This document shows, piece after piece, positions 29,168 through 40,640 of a stretch of 64,000 nt of DNA. Origin of the DNA: Girardinichthys multiradiatus (Eukaryota; Chordata; Actinopteri; Cyprinodontiformes; Goodeidae). Every line of letters begins with the position of its first letter. The first letter of the stretch is position 1. Both the position numbers and the translations under genes were made by a program. The stretch lies in contig NC_061804.1 of assembly GCF_021462225.1 (NCBI RefSeq), positions 12,158,740 to 12,222,739 on the forward strand, in the 5' to 3' direction. The notes beneath the pieces are model-generated. The model was not told the origin of the DNA, ran no database searches, and saw nothing but the letters and a program-made list of their open reading frames with translations.

Positions 29168-29334
29168 TGTTGTTTTCAAGGCTGTACAGCGCCAGGGGGT
29201 ACTTGGGAGAGCATTCAGGGGCCAAGGGTCTTGCTCAGGGACCCAGAGTGGCATTCTGTCGTATTCAAACCAGGGTACTTGTGGCCTGTCCTGGACGCAA
29301 ACACCCTGCTCTGACCACTAGGCCACCACTCCCC
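29168..29334 (-). repeat. SINE with tRNA-like promoter head
   Basis: On the minus strand GTGGCCTAGTGGTCAGAGC provides an A-box-like TGGCCTAGTGG, and CCTGGTTTGAATACG a B-box-like element at SINE-type spacing. This is a tRNA-derived head of a short retroposon. Not a functional tRNA: no acceptor stem is evident. Confidence 0.55.
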
Positions 29335-29879
29335 TCTGCCATTAGTTTAAAGAGTCAACTGTGCAACAGGGATAATGTCTTATTTCCCATTTGTTGTAGA
29401 GCAGATCTGTCTCTGACACTAGAAGGGAACCAGACCCACCATACTGTTTGTCAAGAACAGGATGTTTAGAGAAACTTCGTTTTTGCAGCAGGATGATGAT
29501 TTGAAGCACACCAGCAAGTCTAGCAGATTATGCTGTTTAAACAGTTATGTCTGTCTCTAAATTCCTGCTTGTAACCACAGATTGCTGACTCAAGGATTAA
29601 TAGTGAAGCAGTGATTTTGAAGGAGTTCTCGTGGTTCTAATTAACTTATATCTCATCTTACTTCTCACATGGAGGATGATTACTCAAGTGTTTACAGCAG
29701 CTCTGCTTTCACATTAGTTATGCTGTGTTAACTGAAAGAACACCTCATCACAGACACTGACAAAAACCCACACAGCATTATTCAAGCAGATAATACAACA
29801 CAAATACAATCAGAGACACACAATGAGCAAAAAAAAAGTTAATTTGCACATGCTAATTACAAACAATAGAAACATCAAA
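29335..29879. other. No recognised gene
   Basis: Sequence around 29,400-29,530 has faint Tc1-like phrases (CAGGATGATGATTTGAAGCAC, split here as CAGGATGATG and ATTTGAAGCAC). No exon. Confidence 0.35.
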
Positions 29880-30260
29880 ATGAACCAGGAAGGATAAGGA
29901 AATGGGCTGCACTCACTGTGACATAATAATGGCGATAATGTCAGCGATCCCTGGTTGTAGCAATGATGAAGAAAGAAGGGCTACCAATAGTGGAAGAGAC
30001 TGGATTATTATAATGCTGATATGCAGCTCTACCCAGCATATTAGCTCATCCTCCACTCTGATTGGCGTGTAAGGCTGCAGTGGTGGGATTATGCAAATAG
30101 CAAATTGAGGAGGAAGAAGCTGCTGGTTTCCCTGGCAATCGACTTCAAAGCAGGAAGGACTGGAGATGGAATTAGTGCTCAGCCTAATCCCACTGGAGGA
30201 GGGCAGAAAAGAGAGCCACATTTTATTAATGCACCAGCAACGTTAATCAGAGAGATAGGG
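29880..30260. promoter_or_regulatory. Candidate conserved regulatory block
   Basis: Free of any repeat signature and dense in developmental factor motifs. There is a perfect octamer ATGCAAAT (30,091-30,098), CTAATCCC and TTAATCAG homeodomain words, ATTGG (inverted CCAAT) at 30,061, and AGCAATGATG and AATGGCGATAATG blocks. Just upstream, 29,838-29,874 holds TTAATTTG, GCTAATTAC and ACAAACAATAG (homeodomain and SOX-like). Such clustering is typical of conserved non-coding enhancers. Conservation cannot be tested here. Confidence 0.35.
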
Positions 30261-30735
30261 AGTGTATGTGTGTGTTGGGGTGGCGGATAAAAAGAGAGCA
30301 GAGGTGAAAAAGGTGAGAGGAAGTGAGATCAACAGATGCAGCGTGGGGGACAACACACGCTGACTGCAGGATGATATGTTTCTGAGGGAAGGGTGGATGC
30401 AACAAGGAGACGATCAGAGAGAATTCTTATAGCTGTGGGATCTTCTGTAGTTGCTCCAGAACAGAACAGAACAGAACCTTGCAACAGAAACCTTCTTCCA
30501 GCCCAACCACCACACCTAATGTTCACTTTAAAAGAAAGAGCACAAGCTCAGCTGGATGCACGTAGAATACTCAGGGCAGATCGAAAGTCTGCAGATGCTC
30601 ACACGTTCTCCATGTGAGCCAACATGGAAACCTGAAAACAGGACCAAGAAAAGATTTCTGAAAAGGTTCATCCAGCAAAGTGGTTCCAGTGTCGTCCCTG
30701 CAGTGGCTGCTCTAAGGGAACCTTTGAATCTGTGA
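30261..30735. other. No recognised gene
   Basis: Contains an (AGAAC)n mini-tract (ACAGAACAGAACAGAACC, about 30,461-30,478). Nothing else. Confidence 0.4.
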
Positions 30736-31600
30736 ACGGTCTTCTTCTTCTTCCCACATGTTTATCAGATCTGGTTTGGGATCATTGTTCTGTTAATAAC
30801 TTAGTGTGAACAAAGCTTCAACTTCAGGACATATGGATTCATATTGAACTCCAGATGCTTTAAAATACAGAGTAGTCCATGGTCCACTCAATTACTACAA
30901 GTTGTCCAGGTCCTGTGCTTGCAAAACAAGCCCAAACCATCAGCCCTCCACCACCGTGCTTGGTTGGTATGAGGTGTTTGAGGTGATCTGCTGTGTTTGG
31001 GTATTCTCCAAACATGGTTCTGTGCATCATGGTCAAAGATCTCTACTTTGGTCTCATCTTACCAAAGAACATTTTTCCAGATGTCTTATCCTTCAGATGT
31101 TCATTCAGACGTAGTTTTGTTAACCTAAGTCCTGCTGCCATCTTGCTTTTAAAGAGGAGGCTTTCTCCTTCAACCCTTCCAAACAGGTATGCTGGTTTAT
31201 GGTCATGAACTTTAACCTGCTAACTGAGGCCTGTGGAGTATAAGATGGAGCTCTTGGGTTTTTGGTCGTTTCTTTGAGCTTCGCGTTCTGACCTTGGCCT
31301 GAATCGGCTGGGTTGTCCACTCCTGGGAAGACTGGGAGCTGTCTGAGATGTTTTCCTCTTGGGAATAATGTTTCGCTCTGTAGGATGATGGACTTCAGAT
31401 GATTTGGAGATGACATTTGAACCTTTCCCAGGTTGAAGGCAGCAGCAGTTGCTGCTCTGAGTTCATTCCTGATGTCTTTCCTTCCAGACACTGTGTTAAC
31501 ACACACCTGTATGGTCCAGAGCAGGAACTGACTAAACACCTCTTTTATTGAGATTTTGAAGATGATCATTTAATCCAGTACTTTATTTAGCAGCACCTGG
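30736..31600 (-). mobile_element. Tc1-like transposase remnant
   Basis: Antisense phrases of a Tc1 transposase: CAGCCCTCCACCACCGTGC, ACTTTGGTCTCATCTTACC and GACGTAGTTTTGTTAACCT. A minus-strand frame (31,569-31,120) is degenerate. Relative order of blocks matches one copy, but with deletions. Confidence 0.6.
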
Positions 31601-32489
31601 TTCCTTCAGGTTATTCTTAGAAAAGTTCTCAGTTCAAAGCAGAGACCAGAATGGTGACAGGAGCTACCAGTTCATATCAGAGCAGCTTTGCCTCTTCCAC
31701 CCTCATCTCCTCCTCTGAACATGTCTGAAGTCCCCTGCCTCTTGTGCCCCCCTTTAAATACTTTTAGTACTAAATGCTCGCACCATCTTTCTTACTGTGC
31801 AGATGCTTAAACAGTGTTCTTCATTTGTTAGTCAGTTTGGATAAACGTTTTTGATGAATAATATAAATGGAAATGCATCGGAAATGGAAAATCTGCACTG
31901 ATGTTTCACATTCACATCAATGGGTTTGAATTCTGTTCTTTGGTTCATCGTTCTGTTAACTGCTCCCTGTTTGGTTGCTGGGTTGTAAGTTAATGATTTT
32001 AAAGAACAGTGGGGAGAACATTTCTGTAAAGATTTTGAAAAGGACAAATTAACTGCAAAGAAAGAACTGACTGCAGTTGTTAAGCTGTGATGAGGGTTCC
32101 TTAACCTGTAGACTTGTTTAATTATGTTTTTTTGTTGAGTCTTCAGAACTTGCAGCATGAGGTAAACCAAAACACAGTTTACTGTCATTTGTTTTGTGTA
32201 CCTAATGCTGTATAACCAAACTAGATTGTTTCTCTGAGATCTTTAAATCACAAAATAATAGTAAAAGATGAAAATGAGTGCAGAAATATGAAGCATAAAA
32301 TCTCTGAACAGCAGTTCAGCATGTTAACAGCTGTAGGCCGAACGCTGTGCAGCTGTCTGTTGGTTCTGATTTCCATCGGCATAATGGCAGCTGTTCATGG
32401 AGAGGATGTGAGGAGATGACAATGTTCTGAGCTCCATTCCTGCAGCAGCTCTGAAAAAGATCCTGGATACCTTCATCTGAAAGGTAATT
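31601..32489. other. No recognised feature
   Basis: No gene or known repeat seen. Confidence 0.35.
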
Positions 32490-32860
32490 TGCTGAAGGGA
32501 AGCTGGTCAGAGTTGATAAGAAGATGGATGGAGCTAAATCTGGAACAAAGCAGATTTATTTGCTAGAATGGCCTAGTCAAAGTCAAGACCTAAATCCAAG
32601 TGACAATCTGTGACAAAACGGAAGTTCTCAGATGTTCTCCATCCAAACTGACTGAGCTTGAGCTGTTTTATAAAGCAGAATGAGCAAGATCTTTGGTCTG
32701 TAGATGTTCAAAGCTGGAAGAGACCAACCCCAAAGGAGCTGCAGCCAAAGGTGGTTCTACAAAGTACTGACTCAAAGGGCAGAATACAGACGCGTGCCAT
32801 ATTTTTGAATATGTTTTATGTAAATCTGTAAAAGGTAATGTAAAAAACAATTTGCTATAT
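32490..32860 (+). mobile_element. Tc1-like element, 3' half
   Basis: Sense-strand transposase end in order: AAGCTGGTCAGAGTTGATAAG, split here as AAGCTGGTCAG and AGTTGATAAG, then TAGAATGGCCTAGTCAAAGTC, split as TAGAATGGCC and TAGTCAAAGTC, then AAGACCTAAATCCAAGTGAC, TGACTGAGCTTGAGCTG and GGTGGTTCTACAAAGTACTG. A right inverted-repeat remnant follows (GGCAGAATACAGACGCGTGC). Same family as 11,165-11,725. The DDE-proximal motif TWPSQS is represented by EWPSQSQD-like codons. No intact frame. Confidence 0.7.
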
Positions 32861-32861
32861 G

Positions 32862-32867
32862 CGTGCC

Positions 32868-32931
<64 letters not shown>

Positions 32932-32948
32932 TGTGTGTGTGTGTGTGG
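32862..32948. repeat. (GCGT)n tetranucleotide tract
   Basis: About 17 near-perfect GTGC/GCGT units (32,862-32,931) run straight into a (GT)n tail. Each unit holds a CpG, so the tract is unusually CpG-dense for a fish intergenic region. Confidence 0.92.
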
Positions 32949-34179
32949 TGTCTGTATGTCGGATGGACATCAGTTTGATCCATCCATAAACTGTTTGGTT
33001 CCTGCTGGACCTACATCAGAATGAGGATGTTGTTGTGCCGCTGTCTCAGATTAATCAATAATCCAGCACTGATGTATTTCACATAATTAGAGCTGCAGAT
33101 ATGAAACTGGCAACTGCTTCTCTCTTCTTCCTGACACAAATTGATTTTTTCTAAAGGAATTGAATTGTGTTTTTCTTGGAAAACCCTTCATTGAATCATG
33201 TTGAGACCCATGAAAAGCAAGATTACTGTTTGGACAATGTGTGTTTGTGTGAGATTAAATCAATGGAAAACAAGACAAAGTTCTGACTTGGAAATCTGCA
33301 GTATTTCACTGTGCTGCAGGTAGAGCAGACTGCTGCAGTCAGCTGAGGGTGAAGGAAAGGATTTATGTTGCCCATCAGCACCTTCACATGGACATTTGAA
33401 GCTACTGTGGACACACACCACAGCTGCAGTTCCTTTAACAATATTTAATGGTTCTTTTAAGCATCTGTGTGAAGAATGATGATGTAAAAAGGCAACATTT
33501 TTATCTTTATTAAGAAACTAGTTTACAGGATAAAGTCCTTAATGTGTCAGCAGATATGATTGGTAGCTTTAACCAGTTTGAAATAATACCAATAGGTATA
33601 ATCACTAAAGATAACCCTGCAACTAATGCATCATCTTTAATTAATGCCTTATGAGTCCTTTACCAGCACTATATACTGCAGTATTGAGTATTTACTGTAG
33701 AAAGGTGCAGAAAAATTGAGTAAAGACTTCCCTCCTGTTTAACTCTGGTCCAACCATGGATCTCTTAGCCAGCAGATAGAAACAGAGAACAAAGAGCTGC
33801 AGGAGGCAAAAAAGCTGCACACCTGAAAAATGGCTGAATACATGATTTTATATTAATGATGATGCTCTGTATGTGCTGAGATAACTGTTCTTCAAAAGCT
33901 TTGCAACGTCAACTTAAATGGTGATGACTGAGTGCAAAATCCTCTTATAACATAACCCTCATTGACCTGGCTGACTGCTTTCTGTGTTTCTCAGCTGAAA
34001 TCCTCTGCAGATTTCTAACCGCTCTCATTTCTAACGTCTGTGTAAAATAAACATAGAAAAGAAACACAATGTTTACCTCTTCTACCCATCTTCAGCCATT
34101 GCACTAATTTGTCCACTGTGAAAAGATTTAAAAATATGACATATCCTTTTATTTATTTATTTATTTATTTTTTACCGTG
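32949..34179. other. No gene; TTTA repeat at end
   Basis: No exon or mobile element recognised. A (TTTA)n run at about 34,148-34,171 precedes the C-rich block. Confidence 0.4.
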
Positions 34180-35335
34180 TCCTGTCCGGCAGAATATCGC
34201 TCAGAACTGTTGTCTGAGTGCCAAGAAATTGCCCAACAGATTTACCCCCCGAAGCACAGGAACCCCAGGAGAACCACCGCCGGGACTACCGCAACCCCCC
34301 CAGAGAAGAGCATTGGAGAGTCCCAGGGGAACCACCCAGAAGCGACAGTGCAGAAGCCCCAGGGAGCCGCAGCAACAAGCCCACAGGCCCCGCCGGCAGC
34401 CGTCCACGCCCGAGCAGATCCAGCCGGACCCAGAGGCCCAAGACCCCGGGACACACCACCCCCCAAGCAGAGGCCCGACAGAGCCCAGGGGACCATGCCC
34501 CGGCAAGCAGCCACCGGAAGTGAGCCAGCACACACCAAAGCACCCAGCCCCGGACACCGAGAACCACAAGTACACAGCGGGCAGAGACTCCAACTGCCGG
34601 CAGGTAGTGTGGCGGGGAGGAAATAGGGGGAAGGGGGGGGAGCAGTCCAAGACCCAAGCTGTCACAAAAAAACAAAAAAAAAGCAAGCACAGTCACAATC
34701 ACCCACTCCCACCCTCATGCATACACATAAAATCACTCGCACCGAACATAAAGACAAACAACAATGGACGTCATACACTCACTCATACTCCCCATGCATA
34801 CTCTATACTCCAAGGTCCAGGCGCCGGTACCCCCTGGGGGCAACCAGCCCTCGGACCCAGGAAGTGGTCCCCTTCCCTCCTGGGGCAGAGACAGGCAGAC
34901 AGCGCTGGCACCGCCCAGACCCGGGCGGCCCCGGCCCGGCCCGGCCCGGCCCCCGCCCCAAACCCAGTCCCCAACAACCCCCATCCACCTCCAGAGAGGG
35001 GGCTATGTACAAAAGAGGGATCCACATGGCCCAAACCAGCCCGCCAACCAGAACCGCCCCAGGACGGAGCTATCCTGACCCCCCAATGGGCTCCGATCCC
35101 AACCCCATGAGCCTCCCACCCCCAGCGAACCTCAACATGAACTTCCCCACAGGGCCACCCCCAACAAGGACACCGATATCAAACACATGCCCCCGAACCC
35201 AAACGCCACGAATACCCTCCCCCACAGGGGAACACCCCCACAGGTGAACTCCATAGCCGAGAGGCCGATGAAGCCACACCCACACAGCGCAAGCTCCACA
35301 CTCAGCCCCGCTCTAAGCAATATTGGAAACTCACC
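34180..35335. repeat. C-rich strand-asymmetric block, probably retroelement-derived
   Basis: For about 1.15 kb the plus strand is strongly enriched in C over G and in CCCC/CCAGG/CCACC words, with abrupt borders to AT-rich DNA. Pro-rich and Arg-rich frames are open on several frames at once, the mark of composition rather than coding. Similar C-rich blocks are dispersed in teleost genomes and are often predicted as proline-rich proteins. I take it as an untranslated part of a retroelement. The plus strand also carries an A-run near 34,665-34,684 that may mark an internal junction. Confidence 0.5.
34929..34959 (-). other. G-quadruplex-forming motif
   Basis: The minus strand has six runs of three to five G (34,929-34,932, 34,935-34,937, 34,940-34,942, 34,945-34,947, 34,950-34,954, 34,956-34,959) separated by one or two bases. 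This is a canonical G-quadruplex pattern with very short loops, like GGGGCC repeats. Confidence 0.8.
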
Positions 35336-37026
35336 CATCATTCTTATTAAGGTTATTTTCAAACTACAGCTGGGAAGCCAGGAGCAGCATTACTGTTCAG
35401 CAGCTGACTGCAGGCTAGCTGCCGAACATACTGACCAATTAACCAGCAGTCAGCTTGTTATACTCCCAGAATTACTCCAAAAGATAAAAAGTGATAATGT
35501 TCTGTGGAATAAGAACCCGAAAAGTATTGCTGAATTTTGTATCATAGCATTGAAATCCAAATAATAATGATTACATTTACATGATAACATTAATATAACA
35601 GTAATAACCAATGTTGCATTATTTAATGACCAGTAGGAGAATCTGTTGATTTTCTGTTGCTTAATAAAATCAATTAAAAGCTGTTTAATTTGTGTAAACA
35701 CTGTGAAATCATACATATGAATATATCATGACACTATCATATTGGCCCATGCCTGTTTCTATGAAGGTAACTGAAGTATTTTAGGTTCCTGTAGAAGCTG
35801 CAGTCAACTCACATGTGTGGGAGACAGTATCCATCTGTAGGTCTGTTAAAGCTCCTGTCTTAACCAAACAGCAGGTTTCATCCCAAGTGACACACACACA
35901 CACACACACACACACATTACCTGTGCTTTTCATGTTTTTAGCTCGTTAACTTCAAGGTGTGAAGGATCCGGATTGATCTCGAGTTCAAGTCATTATTCGT
36001 CAGCCTCGAAGTCCAGAGACGGGGAATCCATCACATTCAGAACTACTTTGGTATTTGAACACTAACTTCTTAAAGTGTTTGTGACAACCTCAGACTTGTG
36101 ATGTGTTTCAGCTGGCTGAACTCCACACTATTAATGTGTTTCCTCCCTGAAAACAGCTACTCTAAGCACATTGCTGTAGTATGAATGTATGAATTCAATG
36201 GATTCAATGTATGAATGATCCTCATTCCATCAAAAGTACCAAAAAATCCAAATTAACACATACCTACACATTTTTCAGTGTGAATATTTACGCTGTTAAA
36301 TATTTATATCAGAAAGTAACAGAATAGAATAGTACTCTTGATTCCTGTTCATTTTTATGAGTTTACAAAACTCCTAATTAAAACAATGGATATATATATA
36401 AACAAAAACACGTACGCAAACACTCCCATATATAGGTTGGAAACATGCCATGAAGATACAAACACACATACATACACATCCCAGCTGTTTGCTTCTGGCT
36501 TGAGGAAAAGGTAAAACATTTTATTTTACAAAATTAAAAAGACCATAAAAAGCAGAATGTTCTGAAATACATGGTGATGAACTGTGAATGTTCCTCACCA
36601 TCATGCATATGGAGGATACTAACTTGCAAAAGTCACTTGAATATACAGAGGGTGGACATGTGAATTGCTTGTCTCAATGAATAAATATCCAAGCTCAAGG
36701 AGGCAGTGACTCATTTCAGCGAGTGCAAAAGTAAGAAATTGTGTTTGCCTCTGATTTATCAGTCTGTCAGTAAAGTTGAGTCAGCTGCCGGCTCCACCAG
36801 AGGTCTTATTGTCAGGAAGCTCTCTGAGACATATTTAGACTTCCTCACTGATCTAGCTGGGACTGAACGGAGAACAGTGGCATTTTTGGGATTCTCTAAT
36901 CATTTAACTTACACCTAGCTATCTTTTAGAGATGATTGTTGGAATAATTATGAATACTCAGTATCTTAAACTGAACTATACAACATTCAAAGTGATCACA
37001 CAAAAAATCATGGAAAATTCTCATTT
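35336..37026. other. No gene; CA microsatellite
   Basis: A (CA)n run at about 35,889-35,916 is the only clear element. I see no supported exon or repeat family. Confidence 0.4.
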
Positions 37027-37670
37027 TCAAGCGAACAACTACTCAGATTCAAGCTAATAATATCTAAGGCCCTGTGCACATGACAGTTCTTTGGTGAAAA
37101 CATAAAGGTTTTATTTCGTTCCTACTGTTCGTACACGACAACGATTATTTTCTCTGACAACGGAACGAATTGAAAACGAGTTCCAGAGTGGAAGGACTTG
37201 AAAACATCCCGGTCCGAATGGGGAAGCCCTCGAACATGTGCAGTACAACTGCAATCAGTAGAAATTAATGCACAGGCGAGCAGCATAATGGATGACACTG
37301 GGTGATGAAACTTGGCAGCTTTATGTTTCAGTCATCTCAGGGAACAGTTGAACCTCATTCTCTCTCCATACAAATGTTTGAGTTCCTGCCATTCTGAAAG
37401 TTGGTTCAGTGGTGTTGCAGGGAGTATTTATATGCATGTGTATGTTGTTGAATTTCAAAGAACATAGCCTACCACCTACTGGTGGCATGGCAGGGAAATT
37501 ACACTGTTTTTAATGTTTCTACTAGTGTGTTGTGCACAGACATCGCAATTAAAACGTTGTCATGCAGATGTGTTGGCAGAAATGAAAAAACAATCCTCTT
37601 CTCAATGGATTCTGGTGCACAGGTCTTCAAAATCAGGCTAACAACTACTTAGATTCAAGCTAACAGATAC
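37027..37670. mobile_element. Possible non-autonomous DNA element in a duplication
   Basis: AACAACTACTCAGATTCAAGC (37,027, split here as AACAACTACTC and AGATTCAAGC) and AACAACTACTTAGATTCAAGC (about 37,638, split as AACAACTACTT and AGATTCAAGC) form an imperfect direct duplication around a roughly 590-bp insert. Near its ends the insert carries GGCCCTGTGCACATGAC and TGGTGCACAGG, and inside it AACG-rich phrases (CGTACACGACAACG) like those in fish hAT-type miniature elements. No frame. Ends are not certain. Confidence 0.3.
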
Positions 37671-37689
37671 TTAAAGTCAAGAGTTGTGC

Positions 37690-38360
37690 AACAATAGGTT
37701 TGGCTATGAATAACTATTAACAAGGTAATTATTAACAAAGATTGTAATTTTATTCAAATGACCAGGTCAGGTCAACACCTGATTATCGGGAATTAACAGC
37801 CAAACAGCTCTCAGTCTCTGTCAGTTATTGTTTTCTGATTACCTGCCTGGTGAGGTGTGGTATTACAGAATAGATGAAGGAGTGAATTTGTACACTGATG
37901 TTCTCAAACAGCAAGCCCTGCAAAAATATACAGAATACACACAAATAACGTCTCTGCAAAATACAAGAATTTGTTACTAAAATGCTTCAGCTCCGAGTTA
38001 AAATACTTCATTCAACAAACTCTTAAACTACACTAGTAACATTCAACTAAACTACATAAAATATAAAAGAATGAGGAAAACAAGAATAGCAAAAAAATAG
38101 TAAAAAGGAAAAAATTATTAAACTGAAACACCAAGAACCAATAAATGATGCAGTGATATCAGTCCAGTGTGGAAATGTCTGTTTAAAACCAAAGAATTGG
38201 GAATGAGGCCAAATTAGTCTTAAAACTAACCAACAACAGCTGCTAGGTGTTAAAACAACATATTTCAAAATGCAAAGCAGACAGGAAAATAAAAAATTAA
38301 TGGTCATTAATGAGTCAATGCGGTGGCGGAAGCCATGGACCACTGAGATCAATTTGACTG
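37690..38360 (+). repeat. Dispersed repeat family X, copy C
   Basis: Longest visible copy. Blocks in order: TAACTATTAACAAGG, ATTATTAACAAAGATTG, CTCTCAGTCTCTGTCAG, AGGAGTGAATTTG, AATACACACAAATAACGTCT, AAGAATTTGTTACTAAAATG, CAACAAACTCTTAAACTAC and AACTAAACTACATAAAATA. Same orientation as copy B. Downstream sequence to 38,360 may belong to it too. No coding potential. Confidence 0.55.
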
Positions 38361-40134
38361 CTGTCTTCTGCAGGTAAGATATAGACCACAGCTTTCTTTA
38401 ACCACCGATTATTCCTCTCACCCCTTTCTGCTGTCCAGGGAACAGAAAGCAGCTGCTAGTAACGATAACTGTGAGCACTAAATTTAAAACAAGATGTGAA
38501 AAAATGCTTAAATACATTTAAAAAAACAAGCTTTACGGAAACCTTTAGGTCCCTGATTTTATTGTAATAAGTTAATTCCAACTTATAACTTCATCGTCTT
38601 TGAGCCACAGTAAAAAATGTGGGACTTTTCTGGTGGGGCTGCTCTGATCATTTAATTAAAACATTTAATGATCAGAGAAAAATACACACGGGTTAAGTTT
38701 AAAGTGGCTGCCATGCCAACAAGAAATGCCGAAGACGTCTCAGACAAACAGTTTCCCAGTCAAGCACCTCTTTGCTTCCCCTCAGCATGAAAACGACTAA
38801 AATACACAGAAATGTTCTCTTCACACATGTATTTTACTGTTTGCATCAGTAAATTGTGGTTCTCCAGGCTGAACGTCCGAAGAATCGCTGACTTTAACTG
38901 AGGATTGCCAACTCTTACATGGACGTGTCAAGCTCTGTCCTGCGGTTTTCACTGAGCTCTCGTTACACCAGAGTTTGTCTGCAGCTGATCCGCACTAATC
39001 CACGGCTTTGAAGTGACGTTCATGTATCTGCTGTTGCCTTGTGATTACACTCTGTAGCCCAAACGTGCTCTCTGATGTTAGGAAACAAACTGAACATGCT
39101 CCTGAAACTCTTCTGCCTGACTAGCTGTGTGACAACTGTCTTTTAGCTAATGGCAGGACTGAAAACATCAAGTATGAAACAGCATGCAACTGATTGGTGA
39201 TAGTCTGGTTTCAGCATGCTGAGACACTTAAAGTCAGGCTTGTAAACTTTCTAAGAAGCAGTCCATGAAAACCTTCGATGCAATCTATAAAGTGGAAGGA
39301 AAATGATTCATGGTTTTTATTTTTTTTCAAGCATTTGGCATCAACCCATTTTACCCTTTATTCCTTACACACCCACTGCAGCTCATTCCCTGCAGAACAC
39401 CCCTAATCAGTAGCCAGAGTCCAGCTGTATGATTGTAGTCTTAAAAAGACCTTGTTGAAACACCAGTTTACACCTCTGCCTTTATATTAACCATCATTTC
39501 ATGAGCTGTACGTGTTTGTGTTTTGGTTGTCATTTGTAATTACTTTCTGATTATTCCTAAAACATTTATTATTGTTGTTAAAGTCTTGCTATATCAGTTC
39601 ATTCATTTATGCTGAGTTTATTACTTATTTCTTGTCTTCTGTTCTTCTGTGTTTGACTTTTTCCCTTCCTTTATAATTAGTTCAGCTCTATGAGAGGTCA
39701 AAGTAACAAAAATGAACTTGAAATGAATTGAAGGTGTGAAATGCTGAACATGATAAAATCCAGTGCCGTAAAAACCAACATGTAATTAATTTCTCCTCTG
39801 TGAAAATTAGAATCCCTGAATTTGGAGGTCATTAAAATGTTGACATGGTAAATATTAATGTTATAAATATTAAGGTTATCAAATTTAATGTTGCCTGTTT
39901 TCATTCACTGCCTCGATTTTAGCGCCTCCATTTTTACCACTTCAGTTTTATCATTCATCGCGTTCACAGTATAATTTTTGTTACTTCTGGTAGATCTGAA
40001 TACGGCAGCAGCCCCGGCGCAACAGGTTAAACAGGTTTCCTTCGTTCTCAGCTGGTTTCTTCCGTTAATTCCTTGAGCCGTTGTAAGTTCCTCATTTTTG
40101 TTATTTAAAAGTACTGCTGCAGGTACGTAATCAT
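38361..40134. other. No recognised feature
   Basis: AT-rich unique-looking sequence, with no exon, RNA gene or mobile element that I can support. Confidence 0.4.
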
Positions 40135-40640
40135 CCATCCATCTGCCTATACCTGATAATCCTTGCCTTGGCGTGGGGTTCCTGTCTCCAGCATTCATTG
40201 GGTCCAGCTTGGACAGGTCTCCAGTCAATCACAGGGCAACACAGAGACATACACTAAAACAATGACAATTTAGAGGCCAGGTAACATTTTGTGGGAGAAA
40301 GTTAGAGAACCCACACATGCATAAATGGTAACTGGACTGAACTTTTTAGTTATGCTGACCACTCATAGCGCTTTACACTACAGACACATTGACCCAATCG
40401 CACTCATATACATGCACACATTCAAACACTGATACACAGATCAGTAGGCAGCTTGAAGTCAGCTGCTTGCCCATTGAAAGGAGGTAGGAGGAAGCTGGAA
40501 TTGAACCTACAACTTTCAGATTGCAGGATGACTATTCTTCCCACTGAGGCACAGTTGCCCTAATGTACAACGAGAACATGTAAACCTCATGCAGAAAAGA
40601 ACACAGACCTGGATTCAAACCCAGGACCTTCTTGCTGCAA
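40135..40640 (-). repeat. tRNA-headed repeat interrupted by another SINE
   Basis: The outer repeat starts with the ATCCATCCATCTGCC end and the TGTCTCCAGCATTCATTGGG and ACAGGTCTCCAGTCAATCAC blocks. After the inner SINE it resumes at about 40,562 with ACGAGAACATGTAAACC, and ends with the tRNA-like CTGGATTCAAACCCAGGACC and CTTGCTGCAA. Orientation minus. Same family as 43,465-43,708 and 49,800-50,160. Confidence 0.6.
40330..40562 (-). repeat. tRNA-derived SINE nested in another repeat
   Basis: On the minus strand it opens GGGCAACTGTGCCTCAGTGGG (split here as GGGCAACTG and TGCCTCAGTGGG), with a clear A-box-like TGCCTCAGTGG. TAGGTTCAATTCC, a good B-box, follows about 45 bp on. It ends in the AGCGCTTTACACT region. 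This is a tRNA-derived SINE of the dispersed fish type, inserted into the older repeat around it. Confidence 0.6.

Noticed and set aside
29168..29334. Possible functional tRNA gene
   Set aside because: Only A- and B-box-like words; no cloverleaf or acceptor stem. The dispersed-repeat context points to a SINE.
34109..35247. Pro/Arg-rich frames of up to 333 codons on both strands
   Set aside because: Several frames are open at the same time because the block is C-rich. There is no domain, and similar blocks are dispersed in fish genomes.
38047..38352. 101-codon minus-strand frame, hydrophobic
   Set aside because: It overlaps the AT-rich dispersed repeat copy C and has no family signature; composition explains it.
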